From assembly GCA_903908495.1 (NCBI GenBank), contig CAIVSK010000088.1, positions 1 to 64,000 on the forward strand: a stretch of DNA of 64,000 bases. Direction: 5' to 3'. Shown piece after piece: positions 15,537-22,411 of the stretch. Each line of letters begins with the position of its first letter. The stretch's first letter is position 1. This stretch comes from Akkermansiaceae bacterium. GTDB taxonomy: Bacteria; Verrucomicrobiota; Verrucomicrobiia; Verrucomicrobiales; Akkermansiaceae. A model generated the notes under the pieces. That model worked only from the letters and a program-made list of their open reading frames with translations, made no database searches and had not been told where the DNA came from. The translations under genes were made by a program, and so were the position numbers.

Positions 15537-15600
15537 GAAGAGATAGTGGATAGTGGATCGTGGATCGTGGATTGTGGATCGTGGATAGAAGAGGTCGGCG
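15537..15600. repeat. Heptamer array, pheT side of the S23-like gene (copy B)
   Basis: On the plus strand six consecutive 7-bp units run from 15548 to 15589: GGATAGT, GGATCGT, GGATCGT, GGATTGT, GGATCGT, GGATAGA. A partial unit precedes them. They are the reverse complement of the ACGATCC/ATCCACG units on the other side of the gene. The inner edge GGATAGAAGAG matches, inverted, the junction between the TTCTATC and ATCCACG blocks at 16030-16043. The array covers nearly all the space between the S23 stop codon and the pheT ATG. Confidence 0.9.
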
Positions 15601-15996
15601 CTATGGGAGTTTTTCGTTGTGGTGGAGTTCCACGCCTCGGATGAAGAGATACATGGATTTTGACAACTGTGTGAGCCGCTCATGCAATGACGTGAAGAGT
15701 TCCGTGTCCCGAAGCGATTCGGTCTCTTTTAGGGTCTCGAGATGGTCAATGGTTTCGAGAGCTGATGCATAGGCATAGTCGAGGAAACGGATATACTCCG
15801 GCTTGTGGCGGCGGCGGCCATAGCCTTCGACGATATTGGATTTCACCGACTTCATGCTGCGGCGGATCTGGGCACCTTCTTCGTAGAGTTCGAATTTCGG
15901 CAGAATTTTCAATGTCATTTGATGGATCTCGACCACCAGCTCGCGCGCCAGCTCCCAGATCCGCAGCTTTTTGTAACCAAATGTCTCCGTGTCCAT
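15601..15996 (-). CDS. Four-helix-bundle protein, S23/23S rRNA IVS-protein family (copy B)
   Basis: The 131-residue protein carries the family signature: aromatic N-terminal helix ([16 protein letters not shown]), then [19 protein letters not shown] and a later helix with [14 protein letters not shown]. It shares the (N)I-x-EGYGR core and general helix pattern with copy A (2518-2937) but is otherwise strongly diverged, so the two are not a recent duplication. It lies between pheS and pheT, same strand, with arrays on both sides. Its ATG (15994-15996) overlaps the first heptamer of the upstream array. No rRNA gene is present, so the classical rRNA intervening-sequence context does not apply. 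Confidence 0.87.
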   Translation of the reverse strand: MDTETFGYKKLRIWELARELVVEIHQMTLKILPKFELYEEGAQIRRSMKSVKSNIVEGYGRRRHKPEYIRFLDYAYASALETIDHLETLKETESLRDTELFTSLHERLTQLSKSMYLFIRGVELHHNEKLP

Positions 15997-16089
15997 CTTC
16001 TATCTTCTATCTTCTATCTTCTATCTTGTATCTTTTATCCACGATCCACGATCCACGATCCACGATCCACGATCCACGATCCACGATCC
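15995..16089. repeat. Thirteen-unit heptamer array, pheS side of the S23-like gene (copy B)
   Basis: On the plus strand thirteen consecutive 7-bp units keep one register from 15995 to 16085. The first block is ATCTTCT x4, ATCTTGT, ATCTTTT; the second is ATCCACG x7. The register continues as ATCC up to the pheS stop codon (16090-16092). The block nearest the S23 gene and the distal block both reappear inverted at 15548-15590, so the two sides form nested inverted repeats around the gene. Confidence 0.95.
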
Positions 16090-17106
16090 TCACGCAAACT
16101 GTCGCAAAAACCGCACGTCATTCTCGATGAGCAGCCGGATGTCCTTGATGCCCCAGCGGATCATGGCGAGGCGGTCGAGGCCCATGCCGAAGGCGAAGCC
16201 GGTGGTGGTTTGCGGGTCGTAGGCGCGGTCCTTGCGCGAGGTGTTGATGGCGTCAAACACGGCGGGATCGACCATGCCGCAGCCGGCGACCTCGATCCAG
16301 CGCGGCGCCTGGCCCTTGATTTGGAGTTTGACGTCGATTTCGAAACTCGGCTCGGTGAAGGGGAAGAAATGCGGGCGGAAGCGCACTTCGGTGGTGGTGC
16401 CGAAGAGCTCGCGGAAGAAATATTCGAGGGTGCCCTTGAGATCGGGCAACGAGACATCGCTGCCGACGGCGAGGCCTTCGAGCTGGTTGAAAACCGAGAG
16501 GTGGGTGGCATCAATCTCATCGCGGCGATAGGCCGAGCCCGGTGCGATGATGCGGATGGGCGGCGCTTGGCCTTCCATGCTGCGGATTTGCACGCTGGAG
16601 GTGTGGGTCCGCAACAATTTGCCGCTATCAAAGTAGAATGTGTCCTTTTCGTTGCGGGCCGGATGATCGGCGGGCGTGTTGAGGGCATCGAAGCAATGGA
16701 ATTCGTCCTCGATCTCCGGTCCATCCGCCAGCACAAACCCCATCCGGCGCAAAATTCCGATGGCTTGGTCGCGGATCTGGGTGAGCGGGTGCAGCGCTCC
16801 AAGCGGCAGCGCGCGGGCTGGCAAGGTGGGATCGATGCCGGCCAGCGCCGCGCGGTCGGCGATTTCACGCAACGCGGCCTGCTTGGCGTCGAGGGCGGCG
16901 CTGATGGCGGCGCGGGCGGCGTTGAGGAGTTGGCCGACGGCGGCCTTGTCCTCCTTGGGCACGTCCTTGATGCCGGCGGAGGCCAGGGTGAGGCTGCCCT
17001 TCTTGCCGAGCACGGCGACGCGGGCGTCGTCCAACCCCCGTTCGGTGGTGGCGGCGGCGATGTGGGCGAGGGCGTCAGTTTCGATGGATCCGATTTGCTC
17101 CTTCAT
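16090..17106 (-). CDS. pheS: Phenylalanine--tRNA ligase alpha subunit
   Basis: This is the catalytic alpha chain of phenylalanyl-tRNA synthetase. The 338-residue protein has the N-terminal coiled-coil (MKEQIGSIETDALAHIAAAT), motif 2 region (FRPHFFPFTEPSFEIDV) and motif 3 (GFAFGMGLDRLAMIRWGIKDIR) of class II synthetases. The start at 17106 matches the usual PheS N-terminus; an upstream in-frame ATG at 17160 would add 18 residues. It follows ftsZ by 84 bp. The stop codon directly adjoins the heptamer array. Confidence 0.96.
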   Translation of the reverse strand: MKEQIGSIETDALAHIAAATTERGLDDARVAVLGKKGSLTLASAGIKDVPKEDKAAVGQLLNAARAAISAALDAKQAALREIADRAALAGIDPTLPARALPLGALHPLTQIRDQAIGILRRMGFVLADGPEIEDEFHCFDALNTPADHPARNEKDTFYFDSGKLLRTHTSSVQIRSMEGQAPPIRIIAPGSAYRRDEIDATHLSVFNQLEGLAVGSDVSLPDLKGTLEYFFRELFGTTTEVRFRPHFFPFTEPSFEIDVKLQIKGQAPRWIEVAGCGMVDPAVFDAINTSRKDRAYDPQTTTGFAFGMGLDRLAMIRWGIKDIRLLIENDVRFLRQFA

Positions 17107-17190
17107 GGGAAAGGCGCTGGCAATAGCCGGAAACCCGCCCCAGGTCAAAGCCAAGTTCATCGACGCCGCAGCCGCGGCGTTTGGCGGGCG

Positions 17191-18828
17191 CTATTTCTTT
17201 TTCCGCAGGAAGGGTGGCAGATCGAGGTCCTCGCCGTCCACAACATTGGGCGACTGGCCCTCGAAGCGGCCCCGCGGGGTGGAATCGAAGGACAATTCGT
17301 TCTGCGGGACCTGGGACTTGACGCCGAGTTTGAGCTTGGGTGCCTCGGCCTCATCGTCAAGACCGGCGCTGAACGGGTCGGGCTGAGGTGCGGGCGTGGG
17401 GTCGGCGTCCGGATCGCTGGCGGAATCGGCGTCAGGCGAGGGGGATCTGCCCCAGATGGCCTTGGACGGGATGCTGGAGCGGGCGATGGGCTTGAACACG
17501 TACGGCTTGTCCTCGGGCAGCGGGTCCTCGATGGGAGCGGACGCTGCGGCGGACACCGCGCTATCGCGGGCGGCCGGTTGCGCTGTTTCGGCTGGATCCG
17601 GGGTGGCCGCGGTGGCGGGTTCGGCGGGGGCATCGCCCCCATCAAACAGCGACGGGATGCCGGTCTCCGCAGCTGGGGTCCGCCGCGGCTTGGAGGGAGC
17701 GGGCGCGGCCGGCAGCGCATCCAACGAAACATCGCGGGGCGGGGCCGCTTCTGGAGCGGGAGTCGGCAGCAGGGGGGGGGGCGCCGCCGCGCTGCTTGCG
17801 GAATCCGCGAGGGGAGTTTCCGCGGTGCTGCTGGTGGCGCGCGGGGAGGCGGCCAGCGAGTCTTCCGGCAAGGCGCTGATCAGGGTGACCGACAGGCTGT
17901 CGCCCATGGCGGGATCCACCACCGCTCCGAACAGGACATGCGCGCTCTCCGGTACGAACTTCTGCAGGCGCTGCATGAGGAGTTCAACCTCGTAAAGCGT
18001 TAGGTCCTCGCCGCCGCAGAGGTGGACCAGCACCGTTTGGGCGGCCTTGAGCAGCGCTCCCTGGTCGAGCAGCGGGCTGGCCAAGGCATTGCGCAGTGCA
18101 CTGGCGGCGCGGTCCTTGCCCTTGGCAATGCCAGAGCCGAACAAGCAGCGCGAGCGGTTGGTGCGCAGCGCGCTCATCAGATCGTCGAGGCCGATATTGA
18201 TGAGGCCCGGGCGCACGACCAGGCGGATGACCGCTTTGATCGATTCGCAGACCATGTGATCGGCGGCGGCAAACGCCTCATGAATCCCTTGTTTGGCAAG
18301 CACGAGTTCGCCCATGCGGTTGTTGTCAAAAGTGACCAGGGCATTGGCCAGCACCGCGAGTTCGTTGAGGGTGGTTTCGGCTTGCTCGCGGCGGCGGCGC
18401 CCTTCGAAGGCGAAGGGCATGGTGGCAAACACCACCACAAAAGCCCCTTCTTCACGGGCGATTCTAGTGATGACGGGAGCGGCCCCGGATCCGGTGCCTC
18501 CCCCCAGCCCGACGCAAATAAACACAATGCGCCTGCCCCGCAGCGCGTCGCGGATCTCCGTCTCGGCTTCAAGCATGGCCTGGTGGCCCAACTCGGGGTC
18601 GCCGCCGGCCCCCAGGCCTTTCGTAAGGTCGCGGCCAAGTTGGATTTTTTCCCCGGCCACGCAAGCCGAGAGGGTCCGCACATCGGTGTTGAGCGCAAGC
18701 AGTTCGGCGCCTTCCGTGCCGTCGAGGGCCACGCGTTCGAGCATATTGACGCCGGCGCCGCCGAGGCCGATGATTTTCACGGCGGAGCTGGGAAGGGTTG
18801 GCTGGGGAGTGCGATGGTAGGGAATCAT
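17191..18828 (-). CDS. ftsZ: Cell division protein FtsZ (divergent, long linker)
   Basis: This tubulin-like GTPase forms the division ring. The tubulin signature GGGTGSG is at residues 109-115, with the N-terminal GLGGAGVNM loop at 21-29. The T7 loop reads NIGLDDLM where typical FtsZ has NxDFAD, so one of the usual acidic positions is Gly. A Pro/Ala-rich linker of about 200 residues follows the core. The protein ends DGEDLDLPPFLRKKK, a recognisable C-terminal peptide for binding FtsA and other partners. Length is 545 residues against about 380 in E. coli. It lies in the order ftsQ-ftsA-ftsZ, followed by pheS. Confidence 0.95.
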   Translation of the reverse strand: MIPYHRTPQPTLPSSAVKIIGLGGAGVNMLERVALDGTEGAELLALNTDVRTLSACVAGEKIQLGRDLTKGLGAGGDPELGHQAMLEAETEIRDALRGRRIVFICVGLGGGTGSGAAPVITRIAREEGAFVVVFATMPFAFEGRRRREQAETTLNELAVLANALVTFDNNRMGELVLAKQGIHEAFAAADHMVCESIKAVIRLVVRPGLINIGLDDLMSALRTNRSRCLFGSGIAKGKDRAASALRNALASPLLDQGALLKAAQTVLVHLCGGEDLTLYEVELLMQRLQKFVPESAHVLFGAVVDPAMGDSLSVTLISALPEDSLAASPRATSSTAETPLADSASSAAAPPPLLPTPAPEAAPPRDVSLDALPAAPAPSKPRRTPAAETGIPSLFDGGDAPAEPATAATPDPAETAQPAARDSAVSAAASAPIEDPLPEDKPYVFKPIARSSIPSKAIWGRSPSPDADSASDPDADPTPAPQPDPFSAGLDDEAEAPKLKLGVKSQVPQNELSFDSTPRGRFEGQSPNVVDGEDLDLPPFLRKKK

Positions 18829-18928
18829 GGGGAATAGTTGGTTAGAGAGGGGTCGGGGCGGGTAATCCGGGATTTTATCCCAAGATGGAAATTAGAAACC
18901 ACGGATTACTCGGGCATCGGATTGCGGA
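18829..18928. other. ftsA|ftsZ junction with inverted GGATTA motifs, possible worn heptamer array
   Basis: The 100-bp junction contains GTAATCCG at 18863-18870 and its inverse CGGATTAC at 18902-18909. CGGATTG and CGGATTA follow each other in a 7-bp step at 18918-18931, the second containing the ftsA stop codon. The pattern is like the clear arrays elsewhere in the window, but with few units and many changes. It might be an ordinary stem-loop. Confidence 0.4.
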
Positions 18929-20143
18929 TTATTTGCCGAAGGGCCAGAACAGTCGGCTGACCTTGCCAAAGAGCCCGGGCGGGGCGGCGCGCTCGGTCTC
19001 GAGAATTTGGGCGTAGCGGATCAGGCCGATGGCGGTGGCGTACTGGGGGTCTTTGAAGCTGGCCTGCACGCCGCTGATCTCGGGCGGTTCGGGCCGATAG
19101 ATATCGCGGCCGAAGATATCATAGGCCAGTTCGCTGAAGCCGCGCATCAGGCTGGTGCCGCCGGTCAGGAAGATGCCGGCGCCGATGGACTTGACGGAAT
19201 CTTCCGGCAAGCGTTGCAGCACCAGGCGCAAGGTTTCCTCGAGGCGCTGGCGGATGATCTCGTTGAGGATGCTGCGGCGCACCTCCACTTCCGCGAACCC
19301 GCGGTCATCCACCAGCTTGGCCATGCCCACTGAACGCGATGGATCGGCCGAGGCATCGCCCTCCATGATCTTGAGCTTTTCCGATTTGGAAAATGGCAGG
19401 CCGGTGACCAGATGGATGTCGTTGGTGACGTGATCGCCCCCCACCGGAATGCAGCCGGAAGCGGCGATCGCCCCGTCCAGATAGAGGGCGTAGTCGGTGG
19501 TGCCGCCGCCGATGTCGATGACCAGCGCACCGCGCTCGCGCTGTTCGTGATCGAGCGCCATTTGCGCCGTGGCGATGGGGGAGAAGACGATGTCATCGAC
19601 TTCGAGCGGGGTTTCGCGCACCAGGCGGATGCTGTTTTGGATGCGCGCGCCGATGCCGTGCACGATGTGAAAATCCGCCTCGACGGTCTTGCCGTAAAGC
19701 CCGGCGGGGCTGGTCTTGTGCTCCAGTTCATCCAGCAAATAATTGCGGATAATCGGGTGAAGGTGAACGTGATCGGGCGGGATGTGAATGTCACGGGCGA
19801 TGGTGCGGGCCTCCTCGACGTGTTCCGGCGCGACGATCGACTGGCCCTCGGGCAGGCGGAAGGTGCCGCGGCTGTTGAGGCCTTGGATGTGCGCGCCGGT
19901 GACGGCCAGGTAGACGCTGCCGATTTCCACATCGCTGGCGTCCTCGGCTTTGACCAGGGCGTCCTTGAGGCAGGCGCGGGCTTGCGGGAAATCGTAGATC
20001 TCCCCCTTGCGCACCCCGGCGGTCTTGGTGGTGCCGATGCCAAGGATTTTAACTGCGGTGTCGGGCCTGACCTCGCCCACAACAATGCAGGTTTTACTGG
20101 TGCCGATTTCCAGTCCGACATGAATTTTCGAGTGGCGTGCCAT
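18929..20143 (-). CDS. ftsA: Cell division protein FtsA
   Basis: This actin-fold ATPase tethers FtsZ to the membrane. The 404-residue protein begins with the phosphate-1 loop (VGLEIGTSKTCIVVGEV), contains the SHS2 insertion (1C domain) and the phosphate-2 segment VIDIGGGTTDYALY. The adenosine region is GAGIFLTGGTSLMRGF. The C-terminus FGKVSRLFWPFGK is a short amphipathic helix fit for membrane binding. It lies 22 bp downstream of ftsQ and precedes ftsZ. Confidence 0.95.
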   Translation of the reverse strand: MARHSKIHVGLEIGTSKTCIVVGEVRPDTAVKILGIGTTKTAGVRKGEIYDFPQARACLKDALVKAEDASDVEIGSVYLAVTGAHIQGLNSRGTFRLPEGQSIVAPEHVEEARTIARDIHIPPDHVHLHPIIRNYLLDELEHKTSPAGLYGKTVEADFHIVHGIGARIQNSIRLVRETPLEVDDIVFSPIATAQMALDHEQRERGALVIDIGGGTTDYALYLDGAIAASGCIPVGGDHVTNDIHLVTGLPFSKSEKLKIMEGDASADPSRSVGMAKLVDDRGFAEVEVRRSILNEIIRQRLEETLRLVLQRLPEDSVKSIGAGIFLTGGTSLMRGFSELAYDIFGRDIYRPEPPEISGVQASFKDPQYATAIGLIRYAQILETERAAPPGLFGKVSRLFWPFGK

Positions 20144-20165
20144 TGCGATTGAAGCGGATAGGGGG

Positions 20166-21446
20166 TCAGTTCCGGTTGAGGAGGGCTTTCATGTCGCGGT
20201 TGCGGCGATCCTGCCGGCCGGTTTGGAGAGTCGGTTCGGCTACCGGCACGGCCTTCGGCGGCGCGGTCTTCAGTGGCACGGACTTCAGTGGCACGGCCTT
20301 CGGCGGGGTGGCCTTTGGCGGGGTGGTCTTCGGCGGCACGGTCTTCAGCGGCACGGTCTTTGGCGGGGTGGTCTTCGGCGAGGCGGCCTCCGTGTTGGCG
20401 GCGGCGGGCAATACTGCTAGTTTCGCAGGGGGACTGGCATCCTGCCTGTCTTGGTCGGCGGGCTTCCAGCCTGTTGTTTCATGAGCAGACAGGCTGGAAG
20501 CGCTGTCTTCCCTCACAGGCGGGATGCCTGTTTTCCGGTCAGAGAGCGCGCCGCCGCCAGCATTGGACGCGATGGCGACGGTGACCGGGACGTTTTCCTT
20601 GGGAATCAAATTGATGGTGGCGATGACGTAGCCCTTGGTTTCGGCATGATTGAGGGCGGCGCGCAGGTTGGCCATTTGGCGCGCATGGTCGCCCAGACCG
20701 AGGGTGGCGACGGTGCCTTCGCGGGTGGTTAGGGCGAGCGACCAGGCGTTGGCTTGTTTGATTGAATCGATCCAATGGCCAGCGTCCGGATCGCTGGCGC
20801 GGGCACTGGTCAGCAGGCGGGTGCAGCGCTGCAACTCGGGTTGCAGGATTTTCTTGCCAACGGCGATGGCCTCCTTGTCGCGGGCGGGTAGCAGAATGAT
20901 GGGCAGGGCACCGGCTGCCTCGAACTGGCGGGCGGGACACGGATAGGCGATGTCATGGTCATCCACCAGCATCGCCCCGACCTGCCGCGCGGCGGGGAGG
21001 CCGGCGTCCGGGCAGGCGATCCAGGCCAGCGGTGTGCGGGCGGTGACGCGCACCACCAGGGTGCCGGGCAATTGCCGCTCGACCCGTGCGGCGGAGATTT
21101 GCGGAAGCGCGGCGAGGGATTTGGCGATGGCCTCCCGATCCAGCCGAAACAGGTTGGAGCGCAGGTCGATGCCAGTGAGTTTGACAAAATCCAGTTCGTC
21201 GATGGCCGGGTTGGGATTGAGGTCGACCGCTTGCAAACGGAAATCCGCGTTGTCGTAAAACGCCCAGCGGACACCCAGCCGGACGCCCCAGGCGGACCCG
21301 CCGAGGAGGGCCAGCAGGCACAGCGGCTTGAAACTGCGAAACAACAACTTGAAAAAGCCGATGCGCAACATCCGGGAGGACCACACGCGGGCATGCAGCA
21401 CGTTGTCGCGGGCAATGCTGCGGGATTTGTTAGTGCGGCGGCTCAT
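20166..21446 (-). CDS. ftsQ: Cell division protein FtsQ with repeat-rich C-terminal tail
   Basis: This is a bitopic divisome protein. A basic N-terminus is followed by one membrane helix (about residues 40-58), then a POTRA-like domain (LQAVDLNPNPAIDELDFVKLTGIDLRSNLFRLD) and a beta-domain. The 426 residues exceed the usual 250-300 because of the C-terminal tail. About 30 residues of the tail are encoded by a nested palindromic repeat (20437-20529). About 60 more consist of short Pro-Pro-Lys repeats (PPKTVPLKT, PPKATPPKA and variants). It lies between ddl and ftsA, which supports the assignment. Confidence 0.87.
   Translation of the reverse strand: MSRRTNKSRSIARDNVLHARVWSSRMLRIGFFKLLFRSFKPLCLLALLGGSAWGVRLGVRWAFYDNADFRLQAVDLNPNPAIDELDFVKLTGIDLRSNLFRLDREAIAKSLAALPQISAARVERQLPGTLVVRVTARTPLAWIACPDAGLPAARQVGAMLVDDHDIAYPCPARQFEAAGALPIILLPARDKEAIAVGKKILQPELQRCTRLLTSARASDPDAGHWIDSIKQANAWSLALTTREGTVATLGLGDHARQMANLRAALNHAETKGYVIATINLIPKENVPVTVAIASNAGGGALSDRKTGIPPVREDSASSLSAHETTGWKPADQDRQDASPPAKLAVLPAAANTEAASPKTTPPKTVPLKTVPPKTTPPKATPPKAVPLKSVPLKTAPPKAVPVAEPTLQTGRQDRRNRDMKALLNRN
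20437..20529. repeat. Nested palindromic repeat translated in frame inside ftsQ
   Basis: The outer arms are GGCATCCTGCCTGT and ACAGGCGGGATGCC (one mismatch), and the inner arms are GCTTCCAGCCTGT and ACAGGCTGGAAGC (perfect). The whole folds as a two-tier hairpin. In the ftsQ frame it is open and encodes roughly KTGIPPVREDSASSLS... to ...DRQDASPPAK. The motif TGTGAGGGAAGAC on the coding strand has a near match (TGTGAGGGCAGAC) in the repeat at 63421-63475. Confidence 0.85.
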
Positions 21447-21478
21447 GGCGGGGCGGGGTGGGTGGGGCTGGCGCGGGA

Positions 21479-22402
21479 TCAGGTGGGTTGGCGGAGTTGG
21501 AGCGAGAGCTTGGCGATGGTCAGGCAGAGGTCGGGAAACGAGATGCCGAAGGCCGCCGCTGCCTTTGGCAGCAGGCTCGTCTCGGTCATGCCGGGAATCG
21601 TGTTGGCCTCAAGCACATAGGGGCGGTTGTGCGAATCGAGCAACACATCGACGCGCGAGTAGATCTCGATGCCCAGCGCCCGGTGGGCTGACAGCGCGGC
21701 TTGCTGGACGAGCCGGGTGGTTGCCGCATCCAGCACGGCGGGGCAGTAGTAATCGCTGCCGGCGCTGCCGCTGAGCCAGGGGTATTTGTTAGCCAGATCA
21801 TAGAACCCGCTGCGCGGGGCGATGTGGACGATGGGCAGGGCGGCATCGTCGAGGATGCCGACGGTGAGTTCCTTGCCCTCGATGAATTCCTCAACCAGGA
21901 TGTCATCGCAATAACGCGCGGCATCGGCCATGGCGGCGGCGGCATCCGCCTGCTCGCGAACAATGTGCACCCCCACGCTGGAGCCCTCACGCGGCGGCTT
22001 GACCACAAACGGTGCGGCCAGCGCCGGTAGCCGCGGCCCGCCGGATACGTCGACAATCTCGCCGCGGGGAGTGGGGACCTGGCCGGCCAGAAAGGCGGCT
22101 TTGGCGAGATTCTTGTCGAAGGCCAGGCGGCTGCTGGCGGCCCCCGCACCGGTGTAGGCGACGCCCATTTTGTCTAGCAATTCCTGCAGTTGTCCGTCTT
22201 CGCCAAAGGTGCCATGGATGACGTTGAAGGCCAGATCGGTGCCGGCCGGCAAGGCGAGGCGGGTGCTGGTGACGTCCACGGCCACGGCGTTGAGGCCGAG
22301 CCCGGTGAGGGCCTTGAGCACGGCGGCACCGGAGGCCAGCGAGATCTCGCGCTCAGAGCCCGGGCCGCCCATCAACACGGCGATTGTTTTTAAACTAAGC
22401 AT
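21479..22402 (-). CDS. ddl: D-alanine--D-alanine ligase
   Basis: This ATP-grasp enzyme makes the D-Ala-D-Ala dipeptide of peptidoglycan stems. The 307-residue protein has the N-terminal motif MGGPGSEREISLASG, the HGTFGEDGQLQELL segment that binds the first D-Ala, the ATP-grasp loop KPPREGSSVGV and the metal-binding end VLEANTIPGMTETSLLPKAA. It lies 9 bp after the murC-murB gene and before ftsQ, as in many dcw clusters. Confidence 0.96.
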   Translation of the reverse strand: MLSLKTIAVLMGGPGSEREISLASGAAVLKALTGLGLNAVAVDVTSTRLALPAGTDLAFNVIHGTFGEDGQLQELLDKMGVAYTGAGAASSRLAFDKNLAKAAFLAGQVPTPRGEIVDVSGGPRLPALAAPFVVKPPREGSSVGVHIVREQADAAAAMADAARYCDDILVEEFIEGKELTVGILDDAALPIVHIAPRSGFYDLANKYPWLSGSAGSDYYCPAVLDAATTRLVQQAALSAHRALGIEIYSRVDVLLDSHNRPYVLEANTIPGMTETSLLPKAAAAFGISFPDLCLTIAKLSLQLRQPT

Positions 22403-22411
22403 GGGTCTTCA

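Noticed and set aside
2518-16000. Diversity-generating retroelement, since Avd shares the four-helix-bundle fold
   Set aside because: No reverse transcriptase, template repeat or variable repeat was found near either S23-like gene.
15537-16092. CRISPR-like direct repeats
   Set aside because: Units are 7 bp, contiguous and without spacers, and no cas gene is nearby.
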